Positions 1 to 9,396 of a DNA stretch of 64,000 nt are shown here, one piece after another. Position 1 is the stretch's first letter. Every line of letters starts with the position of its first letter. The position numbers were made by a program, and so were the translations under genes. Under the pieces are notes generated by a model that was not told where the DNA came from, did no database searches, and worked only from the letters and a program-made list of their open reading frames with translations. This stretch comes from Patiria miniata (Eukaryota > Echinodermata > Asteroidea > Valvatida > Asterinidae), in NCBI RefSeq assembly GCF_015706575.1, contig NW_024037062.1, positions 1,360,811-1,424,810 of the forward strand, read 5' to 3'.

Positions 1-219
1 GTCCTCGCAGGGGGACATGAGGGGCGTCAGGCTGGACTTGGAGGATAACGTCTCGTGGCTCTTGATCGATTCGACCGTCGGGCTGGCGTTGGACGGCAGC
101 CCGGAGGAGGAGGATGGAGATGAGACGCGCATGACGTTGAGAGTGATTGCTTCCCCAACGGTGTCTAACGACTCCTGTACTTCCCTGGCTTGCTTGTTAA
201 GCACAGACTCCCCATTAAC
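1..219 (-). CDS. DLG5: DLG5 exon: end of PDZ2 and serine-rich linker (continues past window edge)
   Basis: Acceptor AG at 221-220, phase 0. The 73 codons begin VNGESVLNKQAREVQESL and continue to ITLNVMRV, the last helix and strand of PDZ2; human DLG5 has INGIALDNKSLNECESL and LTLSLLKV at this point. After that comes a Ser/Pro/Thr-rich stretch (SSPSSSSGLPSNASPTVES, then SHETLSSKSSLTPLMSP), which fits the long disordered linker that separates PDZ2 from PDZ3 in this family. The exon is open to base 1 and no donor is seen, so it extends out of the window. The plus-strand ORF over the same bases is a shadow. Confidence 0.9.
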
Positions 220-1043
220 CTATGATGAAGAAAGCAAGTAAATTATTCGCTACCAATTGGAAAAATGTACACTTTCTAAACGCAAAATATGAGCAAATTT
301 GCAGCTGGCATGAGAAAAGGAGAAGAAAAAAAAAATGGAAATCTAAAATTGTTGATGAGTGTATGCTCCCTATAGAAACAGTTGTTGCAGTTGGGAATAC
401 AAAAAACAAAATTGTTTTGAAAAGATTATTCTTTAACCCTAACAGTCTTGAATCCTCCAATTTCAATAAAATAGGGTTAGGGTTAAATAGAATATGAACA
501 ATTTGAAGAAACCTTAAAAGGAGTAAATTCTGAGATCAAATTATGCTCATGGATATAGTTGAAGTAGAACCAAGATAACAACTTGATAAAAATGCATAAT
601 TTTGTTATGTAAAATATTTGCCGGTGAACTGAATTGTTTATTTAGCAATATTATTATTAGCACAAATGTACCATTAGGGAGACACGTTATCGTAATTTCT
701 TCGACAATAGGAGACACTGGTCATTAGGGAGACATTTTCATGTCTCCCTAATTCCACAGCCCCCCTTTAGAGGCAAAATTTTGCTGTCGCAATCAGGTTA
801 TATTTGTTGCTCGTGGTCTAATTAGTAAAAATACCGAAATTCGTGGAAAAAGGACAAGGGAATATTGGGTTAGGGCACATTTAAGTTTGAAAAATGTTGT
901 CTATAGGAATGTCTCCCAAATGACCCATTCGCAGTAATGATTATTATTATTACTATTTATTCGACCAGGACAAATCTTACAAACAAATATGACAAATACA
1001 AAACAAGCACATGAACATTACGGAAATAAAAAACCCAACTCAC
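220..1043 (-). other. DLG5 intron with 13-bp hairpin
   Basis: Ordinary AT-rich intron. A perfect inverted repeat ATTAGGGAGACAT / ATGTCTCCCTAAT lies at 723-735 and 740-752, with a 4-nt loop; another ATTAGGGAGACA stands at 673-684 in direct orientation and a GTCTCCC remnant near 908. This suggests a small foldback element. Two TTAGGG-like units occur at 473-485. No coding potential is visible on either strand. Confidence 0.6.
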
Positions 1044-1214
1044 CGAGACCATGCGATCGCCGACCATCAGACCACTTTCTTTGGCTGAGGCAGACCCAGG
1101 TTCAATACGGCTGACGAAGATACCAGACTCCAAGGTCACCCCGTGGTCCTTGTTGGTCAGGAAGAGGGTGACTGGACAGAACTTGGCACCAGAGGAGCGA
1201 CGTCTTTTCACAAC
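1044..1214 (-). CDS. DLG5: DLG5 exon: end of PDZ1 and most of PDZ2
   Basis: Exactly 57 codons, phase 0 at both ends. Acceptor ...CCCCAACAG at 1215, donor GTGAGT from 1043. It starts VVKRRRSSG, the closing strand of PDZ1 (human VVRRRKSLGG), then PVTLFLTNKDHGVTLESGI, SRIEPGSASAKESGLMVGDR and MVS. The KDHGVTL segment is the peptide-binding loop of PDZ2, and EPGSASAKES..L.VGDR is the usual PDZ turn before the VNG strand supplied by the next exon. The match with human KDSGISLENGVY...GSPAAKEGSLAVGDRIVA is clear along its whole length. Confidence 0.93.
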
Positions 1215-1568
1215 CTGTTGGGGACAATTGAAAGTCTTGAGACTGGTTGATACTTGACATGAACACAAAATGCAAACTGTTGACATCACAGTAAGTATTC
1301 TCGATGCTAATTCGTAATAGATCAGATTGATTGTTCAGTGTTCGAGGAAAGTCACTGAAGTTTCAGACTGGCCTTTGAAGGTCGCTTTGAATCCAAATTG
1401 TGAAGATTTAAGAGTGACTTTTTTGGTAGGGCCTAACTCTGGAACGCCAGATCTAAAGGGGATAACCCGCCCCTACAAAGAAGAGGCGACAGGGGCACAA
1501 AATAAGTCCAAAAGTTTAAAAGAAAAATTGTTTGTACTTAAAGTACTGTTTTTTTTTATCCAACACTG

Positions 1569-1664
1569 TTTCATAAAGATTAAAGGTAGAGTATATACTC
1601 TACCTTTAATCTTTACGAAATGTCATCATTTGCCATTTGTGCATATTTTTTTCGTTTGAAGCAA
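1569..1664. repeat. A-family repeat fragment with 42-bp perfect palindrome
   Basis: Bases 1574-1615 are a perfect spacer-free palindrome (21-bp arms, centre GTATATAC), extending to 1569-1620 with one mismatched pair. The arms contain TTAAAGGTAGAGTATA, the left end of the A-family elements at 5219, 32786 and 51686. The sequence to its right (TTTGCCATTTGTGCAT..TTTGAAGCAAC) is the next part of the same family. So the palindrome is two A-family ends joined head to head. Confidence 0.75.
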
Positions 1665-1667
1665 CCC

Positions 1668-2364
1668 AAGTCACAATCCAATCAAAAGCCCAGTCACAAG
1701 TAAATCACAAGTCCAGTCACAAGTAAATCACAAGTCCAGTCAAGTAAATCACAAGTCCATTCACAAGTCCAGTCACAAGCAAATCACAAGTCCAATCACA
1801 AGTCCAGTCACAAGCAAATCACAAGTCCAGTCACAAGCAAATCACAAGTCCAGTCACAAGCAAATCACAAGTCCAGTCACAAGCAAAGCACAAGTCCAGT
1901 CACAAGCAAATCACAAGTCCAGTCACAAGCAAATCACAACTCCAGTCACAAGCAAATCACAAGTCCAGTCACAAGTAAATCACAATTCCAGTCAAGTAAA
2001 TCACAAGTCCAGTCACAAGCAAATCACAAGTCCAGTCAAGTAAATCACAAGTCCAGTCATAAGTAAATCACAAGTCCAATCATAAGTCCAATCACAAGTC
2101 CAGTCACAAGTAAATCACAAGTCCAATCACAAGCAAATCACAAGTCCAGTCACAAGCAAATCACAAGTCCAGTCACAAGCAAATCACAAGTCCAATCACA
2201 AGCAATCACAATTCCAGTCACAAGCAAATCACAAGTCCAGTCACAAGCAAATCACAAGTCCAGTCACAAGCAAATCACAAGTCCAATCACAAGCAAATCA
2301 CAAGTCCAGTCACAAGCAAATCACAAGTCCAGTCACAAGTAAATCACAAGTCCAGTCACAAGTA
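1668..2364. repeat. 23-bp minisatellite, about 30 units
   Basis: Tandem copies of a 23-bp unit built from CAAGTCCAGTCACAAG plus (C/T)AAATCA. The array is mostly regular, with a few shortened units (for example near 1740, 1990 and 2030) and C/T variation. It lies in the DLG5 intron between the exons at 1214 and 2511. The unit equals the subterminal sequence of the element at 5952-6471 (reverse complement of about 6415-6455). Confidence 0.95.
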
Positions 2365-2499
2365 ACAGGGGTTGAACAGTCACAAGGAATGCCCGTTGTC
2401 ATACGCAGTTCATTTTGGATAGCTTGTGAGTTGACTTGGGACTTCACGACTTGCGACTGACTTGCAATCCATCACAAGTATCTCAACTGCAACATTCCA
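1668..2499 (-). mobile_element. hAT-like F-family element with expanded subterminal repeats
   Basis: Bases 2365-2499 align with the reverse complement of the left part of the element at 5952-6471: shared blocks include GGAATGCC, AGTTCATTT..ATAGCTTG, TTGACTTGGGACT and the terminal CTC(A/G)ACT. The minisatellite occupies the place of the other end. The whole 830 bp is therefore read as one F-family insertion in minus orientation, ending about 11 bp from a DLG5 splice donor. No transposase is present. Confidence 0.7.
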
Positions 2500-2510
2500 G
2501 AACCACTCAC

Positions 2511-2613
2511 CATGTTGATGACGCCCCTAGCTTTCTTGACGGCCTGTAGAGCCACAGTCCGATCACCATTGGTCAGGTCGATGTCGTTGACTCTCAACAC
2601 GTAGTCATTGACT
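2511..2613 (-). CDS. DLG5: DLG5 exon: second half of PDZ1
   Basis: One base completes a lysine codon with the previous exon; 34 codons follow, starting VNDYVLRVNDIDLTNGDR and ending KKARGVINM. Human DLG5 has VNDWLLRINDVDLINKDK and GEGAINM. Acceptor TTCTTCCTTGACCACAG, donor ATG|GTGAGT. The donor at 2510-2509 lies only about 11 bp from the end of a mobile element that fills much of the next intron (see 1668-2499), so this exon came close to being interrupted by the insertion. Confidence 0.93.
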
Positions 2614-2693
2614 CTGTGGTCAAGGAAGAAAGATGGTCAATATTACGTTTGTATAATCTTCTGTGATCGTAGCTGTGAATCAGTCAAGCTGAA

Positions 2694-2966
2694 TATTCTG
2701 AGTTGTCCCCTGGTGATTAACACACATTTTGTGCCAAGTTGTCCTTGCAGTCAAAATCAATCAAGTGACTGTTTCAATCCGTAAGAATTCCCAGCCACCA
2801 TAAAGCAGGATTGACTGCCTTGGAATGAACTTGATACAGCTATGCTTTGACTCCGGGTGAGTGATAAAACAGCTGTGACCACAGCTTGTCTGCTTCGTCT
2901 GTTGACCCAGTTTGACTAGTCACAGTGCTTGCTTGACATATGATCTGACTGCTGGTGACTAGCCTT
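2694..2966 (-). repeat. I-family dispersed repeat, copy 1
   Basis: Shares CTAGTCACAGTGCTTGC in one orientation and TTGCAGTCAAAATCAATCAA in the other with bases 14585-14893, where the order is reversed. Diverged, non-coding, probably an old non-autonomous element. It is rich in the short word CAGTCA/TGACTG. Confidence 0.6.
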
Positions 2967-3067
2967 TGTTAAAAAAAGCATAGCAGGGGAAGTGGAAGTG
3001 AAGTTTGACGACCTCAAAACTCAGAGGAATTTTGGTTTCTGCGCATGCGCACATCCCGTAACTAAGG

Positions 3068-3144
3068 ATTCCGTGCTTACAGGGTTAGCACAGAATTTGT
3101 CAGCTAGCGCTGTTAGCATCAAATGGTGATCATAAGCACGGAAT
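3068..3144. repeat. Small foldback with 12-bp arms
   Basis: ATTCCGTGCTTA at 3068-3079 is repeated inverted as TAAGCACGGAAT at 3133-3144. It lies in the intron between the exons at 2613 and 3199. A TSD cannot be fixed. Confidence 0.45.
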
Positions 3145-3198
3145 TATGTGGTTAGCAGAGCCAAGTAATTTGGATAGAGCCTAAGATTTGAAACTCAC

Positions 3199-3326
3199 TT
3201 GAGTCTCCCGTCCGCCAGGCTGCCCTTGTCCACTTTTGTGATGATCAGTGAGCAGTCATCTGGGATCTGGGTGTGGTCCTTACTGTCGCCAAAGTCAAAC
3301 CCAAGCACACTGACGTCACCATCCTC
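3199..3326 (-). CDS. DLG5: DLG5 exon: linker and first half of PDZ1
   Basis: Begins in phase 0 with EDGDVSVLGFDFGDS, then DDCSLIITKVDKGSLADGRL plus two bases (AA) of the next lysine codon. Human DLG5 has LKALGFDMAEG and GDCGIFVTKVDKGSIADGRL. Acceptor CTTCGTCTTCCTCAG at 3327, donor GTGAGT at 3198. The TKVDKGSLADGRLKVND turn is diagnostic for PDZ1 of DLG5. The classic GLGF loop of PDZ domains is not obvious here; in DLG5 this first PDZ is also divergent in vertebrates. Confidence 0.93.
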
Positions 3327-3544
3327 CTGAGGAAGACGAAGCAAATGCAGGGAGTTCAAAAATAAAGCGGGATTTTGAAATCAACAATCTGCATTGCATA
3401 CTGGCAAAAGTTGAACGCATTTCAACTCTGCCGGATTTTGCAACGAATATTTTGTGATGTCTAATGTACTTTGCAATGCAAACAATCACTAAGAACTGTT
3501 AGCACTGCAACCTCAGTGATTCGAAGTGCCTGTAAGAAAATTAA

Positions 3545-3625
3545 AAAAACCTTCACAAGTTTACATGGGTGGGCCTCGAACCCCCGACCTCCTGCTTCAC
3601 ATATATGGTGCTGTCTTGCTGGTCG
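3545..3625 (-). repeat. tRNA-like 3' half (SINE fragment)
   Basis: On the minus strand the sequence reads GGAGGTCGGGGGTTCGAGGC followed by CCACCCATG. It holds a good B box (GGTTCGAGGCC) but no A box or acceptor pairing upstream. It ends in a T-run/A-rich tail, as old tRNA-derived SINEs do. It is not a functional tRNA. Confidence 0.4.
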
Positions 3626-3783
3626 AAATAGCAGTAGTAGCATAATTAGTAATGGGTTCGTGGATTTTTTTTTACTAGGCTCATAAAGATTGATAATTTT
3701 TGTAACATAATATCTTGTAACATAACATCTTGTATAACATCTTGCATAAAAGTAATTAAGTGTTCTTCGAAGCAGTTCCTCAC

Positions 3784-3922
3784 CCGCTCGGTTTCTATGG
3801 CAACCGTCTCCGTCTCCCACTCCTGAGAGTCGGCATCGATGGCCGAGTCTCGGCTGTGGTTGGTGATGAGTTTCTTCATCCCTGTGTGCAAGTCCTTCTC
3901 CGATTGCTTCTGCATCTTGTCC
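3784..3922 (-). CDS. DLG5: DLG5 exon: DSAID/EWETE motif
   Basis: One base completes Lys637 (numbering from the 9396 start), then 46 codons starting DKMQKQSEKDLHTGMKK. It includes the hallmark DSAIDADSQEWETE, which in human DLG5 reads DSAIDTDSMEWETE between the coiled coil and PDZ1. Acceptor CCCCTCTCCTCAG at 3923; donor GTGAGG after ...AIETER. The open frame continues past the donor into intron, so the longer reading frames here are not protein. The high conservation of this acidic motif makes this one of the firmest assignments in the window. Confidence 0.95.
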
Positions 3923-5218
3923 CTGAGGAGAGGGGAGGGGGGTACATGATCAGCGAACAGCAGTAACAGATGGTTGTTCCATCAACTAGAAGATATACAC
4001 TTAAAACGTACATAGTATTTTCTATTTCTAAAATGTGGATGGTGTGATGCGAACGTCCGTGCAAAGGCCCATGGACTAAGAATAAGGCCAAGCCCAAATT
4101 GCTTAGCAAAGTTGGCTATAGCTTAGTCATTAGTAGTAAGCATCTATGGAACGGCTGAATCCACTTGCCATACACACATGCGTTACTGCCAGCAGCAATT
4201 TCCGATGCAACCTTATTTAGAAAATAATTAAGACATGTACACATGTAGGCCATCAGCCTGGGGGTTTGGTCAGTATCAAATCAGGGCATAAATGATTATA
4301 GTGCGCATGCGCAAGGTATACCGCCCCTAGAGTGGTAACAAGCATTTCGATGGACATTTTGAAAAAAAGGGTGATAGCACCCAAAAAGCTGCCACCGCTG
4401 CAATGCTATCACATATTTTCCAGCTCTGGAGGTGTATACCTTGCCAAAAATCGCTATGACGATTATTTCCCTCATTTGATACCGGTGGCCAAATGTTTTG
4501 GACCGAGGCCGATGGCTTAATGTGTGTCAAATATATATGACCTCACATAGGTCCAAGTCAAAATATTGTGAATTATGGATGCTACATCAACGAGCACTGT
4601 TTAATCATACTGTCTGCTGTCTCTCCATTACATTTCAAAAAGTTCTTTTGCCTCAAATGTTGTTCACAACCGTTTACTTAGTGGTTTAATTGCTCCATTT
4701 TCCCGTCTACTTCTCAATACCAGACTCACGCGAATCCAACAAAATTTCATTACCCTCCAATTCCTGGGAGCATAATCCTGAATATTACGGTAAACCACTA
4801 AGCCCATTTTACCGACTGTATCAACCAAAACCCATTACAGCAGCGTGCCATAACCAATTTTGCATCGTCCATCGGGGGACGCGTCCCTCGCAGGCTAAGG
4901 AAGATTACACAACATAGTCACAGAGATAATTGGACCAACTCGAGTTGAAAAATTGAGTGACGGGCAGCGACGTTCCTTAGGGACGCTGTCTGAAGCACGC
5001 AATTGACATTTCAAATTATCGGTACTGTGTCTCTCACATTACTGCCTCTGCAAACTGAGAACTTACGTTGAGCATTTGGATGAATGCAATCTTAAAAGCA
5101 TAATCTGCTTGCAGCGGTAAGGTTAATTTGGCGTGCCTGTACATGTATGTTGTCATTATTTATTCATATTTTGAAATAGTTTCAACTGACAAAATATCTT
5201 TCAGCTCAAGACTTTCTG

Positions 5219-5730
5219 TTAAAGGTAGAGTGTATCATTGTCATTTGTGCATTTTTTTTTTAAGCAACAAAAGTGCTCAAAATCTAAAAAAGGGTACTTA
5301 ATAACTAACCTGATGAACTTTTAGCTCAGTGAATGCTGTATATTCCGAGAAAACAATATTCTAGGATCTCGATTTCAATTCAGAAATAGCCGTCGAGTCG
5401 TGTTTTGAATTGCGCCCGAAATCAGCATCCGCGACACGTTCTCATTCAGCTGATTGCAGCTACGCGATGTCACACACTGAACAGACAAAATATAGCAACC
5501 ACGCTCTCGTGCATCGTGTCAATGCTTGCGCGCACCCATTCACGGCTTCGCCGAATAAAAAACGAACTACTTATGGAAATTTCCAAAAATGGGTCTTCAA
5601 AATGACAGCATGCCAGAAAGAATAATTTCACAGGGAGTTTGGTGTCATTACTATCTTTAAACCAAGTATGCTTTTCAACAATAATTTTTGTCAGTTACTT
5701 TTTGGATAGCTAGAAATGATATACTTTACC
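5219..5730 (+). mobile_element. A-family TTAAAGGTA non-autonomous element, copy 1
   Basis: About 510 bp, closely similar along its length to 32786-33343 and 51686-52242. Landmarks in order are TTAAAGGTAGAGTGTATCAT, GAAGCAACAAAAGTGCT (deleted slightly here), CCTGATGAACTTTTAGCTCA, AATTGCGCCCGAAATCAG, AATGACAGCATGCCAGAAAG and TTACTTTTTGGATAGCT, ending AATGATATACTTTACC. No coding capacity. Class unknown; ends pair as short terminal inverted repeats. Confidence 0.85.
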
Positions 5731-5951
5731 AACTCCTTTTGGGTGCAATAGTAGGGAATGTGCTCACATTGCTAATGCAAGCTTTGCAGCTTACTACAGA
5801 GCAACATTCTGTTTTAAGCATGTTCATGTATACAGTGATTCTACTAAACATTTTCCCATTTTCTGGTTGAACGGAATGAATAATAAAGTCAGTGATGCAT
5901 GCTTGTGACCAAGAAGACGTCAGTATTGTGGGGCCTCAGTATACTAAGGAT

Positions 5952-6471
5952 CAGTGGTGTAGTCGAGTCAAGTCCCTGCAAGTCATCACGAGTCCATCAC
6001 AACATCACCCAGTCCCAAGTCAAGTTTGCAAGCTATTCAAATGAACTTTCACAAGGCATTCCACCCCAACTCCATCAAAATCCACCCCCTCATTTTGGTG
6101 GATTTGGGGGGACTTGGTCCAGAAGGCCTGGCATAACTAAATATTGATGGAGTATGATGGACTTGGGCCTAATGGCCTGAAGCAGTGCGAGGGGTATCCG
6201 ATTGATTTTGCCTAGCTTCCTGTACTGCTATTGTGATAAAAGCCATGTGTTAAACAAGTCCGTGAATGTCAACCAGTGTGTCAGTGGTGGATTCCATAAT
6301 GTCATGTTCAGTTCTGTATTAGACGCACAGTGATTGATGGATTTTGATGGAATTGGTCCAGTTCCTAGTAAAAGATGTTAGGGAGTTAGGGTTAAATATT
6401 GTTCACCCCCTTTTGCTTGGACTTGTGATTTACTTGTGACTGGACTTGTAATGAACTCAACTCCAACACTG
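5952..6471 (+). mobile_element. hAT-like F-family non-autonomous element
   Basis: Imperfect terminal inverted repeats: CAGTGGTGTAGTCGAGTC at the left and, reverse-complemented, CAGTGTTGGAGTTGAGTTC at the right. The CAGTG start is typical of hAT elements. Flanking octamers CTAAGGAT and TTGGGGAT match at 5 of 8 positions, as an old 8-bp target duplication would. The inner part contains CATCAAAATCCACCCCCTCA and a repeated ATGGA(C/T)TTGG(G/T)CC(A/T) motif. No transposase. Confidence 0.65.
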
Positions 6472-7302
6472 TTGGGGATGCATGTGTGTGCATTAGAACT
6501 GGTTCTGTGGCCTATCTTGTCGAGAGCAATGCCGTAACGCTTGACTTGTTTCTAATATCCAGGGTGATTGGGCACTGTATGATGTGGCAGGTCCCAATTG
6601 GGCATTCTAATCTAGCCAGTACAGCAGCACTAGTCCATCATACGTCTCAGTCAAACACGAACATGATATTGACAGCGTACCCTGTGCATCCAACTAATTT
6701 TTCTTTTCTTTCCAATACGCCCTTGGTAGCTGTCACAGTTAAATGGAACCTAGCCATCCATTCATCATATTTTGCCAGCTAAATGGCTCATTTAACACAC
6801 CGGAACATCTGTCTCTCTATTTCTTTCAGTATGCAGAAGTTGCTCCTATGACCAATTATGCAAGACTCTGGGGGTAAACTGGTTATTGCTCATTCTCACG
6901 CAACAGAGACAACTTTCATTGTGTAATTTTAGCTTTGAAATTCTTTCTCCTCCACCCCCCCCCACTTTTTCCAACAAGAATGGAATTAAGAAAAATTGGC
7001 GAAATGTATGGTTTCAAACTTCTTTTTTTGTATTTACAAGGATAGCACTATATTACATTGCCAATTTTGGTGGGAAAATTTAAAGACGAACACAACATAA
7101 ATAATTTTCAAACACTACTTTTGAGTTCTCACGCCACAACATGCTGATAGTTTTTTGGTCTCTTCAAAAGATTTTTGAAAAAGATTTCTGAAAAGATTTG
7201 ACTAAAGTTATTGAGTGAACAACTAAAAGATCCTCAAGTTTAAGTTATCAATACTTTACAAAAGATGATGAGTTGTTATGTGAAGTTGTCATGTATACTT
7301 AC

Positions 7303-8941
7303 TTCGTTTCTTTGAGCTGCTTCACGGCATCATTTCGCTGTCGCTTGACGTCGTCCAGATTTCTCAGAGCCTCGGCAAAATCGCTGACCGCACGATCGCG
7401 TTCCCGTCTGAGTTTATCACACAGTGTCCGGATGCTCTCCCGCTCCATCATGATCTTGACGCGTTCCTGGAATGCCCGGTCTCGCTGCCGCTTGGCGTCG
7501 TCTGTCTCCGACTGCACCTCTTTGAGTTCTTTCTCGGCAGTGTCCAGGTTCCTTCGCAGGACCTCGGCTTCTTTGAAGGCCAGGTCATAATCGTAACTGA
7601 TGGATTTCTGCTGCTGGACGGCATTGTAGCATTCTTGGAGAAGTTTATCCCGCTGATCCAAAGCCTCAGTTCGTTCCCGTCGTGCGACATCCCTCTCGTC
7701 TTTAAATTTCTCAAACTCAAACAGTGCCTTGTCCCGTTCTTTCTGCGCCAGGGCTGTATTGCTGATGATGTCGCGGTAGCGATCACTCAGTTCATTGTAC
7801 TCCCTCAAGGCGTGATCACGCTCTTTACTCATAACGTACATCTTGCCTTTCAGCGCATCATTGATGGCTAAGACATTCCGGTATTTCTCCTCGATGCTCT
7901 TCCTGCATGAGCTCTCCGTCTGAGCATCCTCTTGAAGCTTCTCCATCTCTTTGTGAACATCGTCACGTTCGCTCATCACCAGCGTGTACTCTCGCACGGC
8001 GGCGTTGCGTTCCTCGGTCACGCGCTCAATCTTCTTATCCATCTCATGCTTGATGTGCTGGATGCGGTTTAGTTCCCGCTGCGCTTTCTCGTACTTCTGA
8101 TTGGCAAGCTTTGTACTCTGCAGCGACTCGTCCATTTCCCGTAAGACATTGTCGTATTTGCGTATTACGACCGTGCATTGCTGCTTCAGTGCATTACGCT
8201 CCGTATACGATCGGTCCCTCTCAGCATAAGCAGTCTCTAACTGCCCCTTGAGTCTCTTGATATCTTCCTCCATCCTCCCAATATTAAAGTTTGAGATACT
8301 ATTCCTGGATGTCAAGTCAGCGTTCCTCTGCTTCAGAGCTTCATATTCTCTTTTTAATCCTTCGTACTTGTCCCAGGCTGTATCATACATCTTATTCAGA
8401 ACCTCAGACGACCCGCGCTGGTTCATGACTTCACGGTTCTGCATCCTCAGTTCCGACAGCTCCTTCAAGTCGTTCTCGTGAGTCTGCCTCAGGTCGATGA
8501 TTTCCTTCTTAGCCTGATCCCAGTCTGCATTCACCTCAGCACATTCGCACATCTTGGCTTGCAGTTCCATGCGGAGTTGTTCCGCCGTCTCGGCAGAAGA
8601 GCGATACTTGTTCCGACAGTACTCGGCCTCCCGATTGGCATGATCAAACTTTTCCATCACCTCCGAGTGCTGCCGCTTCAAGTTCTCCAACTCTATGATA
8701 GCTCTCTTGCATTCACTCCGCAGCTGTTCGTAATTCCGGTGACTGCGATGGTGGCAACGATCCTCCGCCCCGGACCCATTTTCGTTGGTTCTCACGACCA
8801 GGTCGTTCTCCGTTCTGTTGGCGAGAGGTGACGGGGAGTTCCTCCCAACGCTTTCCCCAGACTGCCTGAAAAACTCCAGGCTTCGGTTGCCGACACTGCT
8901 GTGGCCATTTTGTTGGCCTGGTGGAAGCAGTAACCGTGGAC
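7303..8941 (-). CDS. DLG5: DLG5 large coiled-coil exon
   Basis: A single 1639-nt exon, phase 1 in and phase 2 out, acceptor TTTGTTTCTTGACAG at 8942 and donor GTAAGT at 7302. It encodes about 546 residues. A short Ser/Asn/Gly-rich head is followed by almost continuous heptad-like, charged sequence rich in Glu, Arg, Lys and Gln. Landmarks shared with DLG5 are GSSEVLNKMYDTAWDKYEGL (human GSSEILNKLYDTAMDKLEVV), YTLVMSERDDVHKEMEKLQ (human YKLIMSERDQVISELDKLQ) and ESIRTLCDKLRRERDRAV followed by EALRNLDDVKRQRND. In other species the exon equivalents are usually split; here they are one large exon. This region mediates self-association and partner binding in DLG5. The other ORFs on both strands within it are shadows. 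Confidence 0.97.
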
Positions 8942-9125
8942 CTGTCAAGAAACAAAGTACCTCAGTAACCATCTAAATATCAAGACAGAATTTGGACAGA
9001 CAAACAGGTACAAGAAAAAGGTGGAAAGATAAACAGGCAGACAAACATCAAGACAACTATCCTGGCGGACAGACTGACAAACAGACAAACTTTGGTTGGC
9101 AAAATTCTCCCCTATTTTAACCTAC

Positions 9126-9396
9126 CTGACAGGCTGACTAAGTCCCCGGCAAGTTCAAGGTAATAAAACGGCTGAGCTTTGCGAAGGAAGAGTTTAACAA
9201 GACCCATCTTGCCGCACCAAGTCCTCAGTGGCGAACCGTTAGGTGGACTCGCTGCTCCGTCATTATCCTTGGCAGAGGACTTACTGTCTTCCTCCACAGC
9301 CCTACCGTTAGCAAGGCATATAGCCCACGGATTGGCAAGTGTCAAGGCCTGGGAGGGCTTATCTTTATGCTTTTTCGATGCTGACTGGCTTGCCAT
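9126..9396 (-). CDS. DLG5: DLG5 alternative first coding exon (internal promoter isoform)
   Basis: ATG at 9396-9394 in a strong context (A at -3, G at +4), with an in-frame TGA three codons upstream, so translation must start here or the exon is not coding. 90 codons plus one base: MASQSASKKHKDKPSQALTL ... LFLRKAQPFYYLELAGDLVS, then S-L-S. Donor CAG|GTAGGT at 9125. The one leftover base (G) joins GT of the coiled-coil exon to make Gly, giving SLSG|PRLLLPPGQQ. I recognise no domain; it is lysine-rich at first, then hydrophobic near the end. It is not like the CARD-containing N terminus of human DLG5. Frame and splice phase fit exactly, but coding use is a prediction without transcripts. Confidence 0.7.

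Larger units (their letters stand above)
3923..7302 (-). other. DLG5 intron, 3.4 kb
   Basis: Holds an inverted pair CAAGGTATACCGCCCC (4313-4328) / GGAGGTGTATACCTTG (about 4427-4442), a weaker inverted pair TTAGTGGTTTA / TAAACCACTAA (about 4678-4801), the A-family element at 5219 and the F-family element at 5952. The open frames in this interval start or end inside repeats and have no recognisable product. The final 300 bp before the acceptor are plain AT-rich intron. Confidence 0.6.

Noticed and set aside
17-241. Plus-strand ORF MRGVRLDLEDN..
   Set aside because: It is the antisense shadow of the DLG5 PDZ2/linker exon, whose minus-strand reading matches the family.
1668-2364. CRISPR-like regular array
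   Set aside because: Repeats are contiguous with no unique spacers, in an animal intron, and derive from transposon subterminal sequence.
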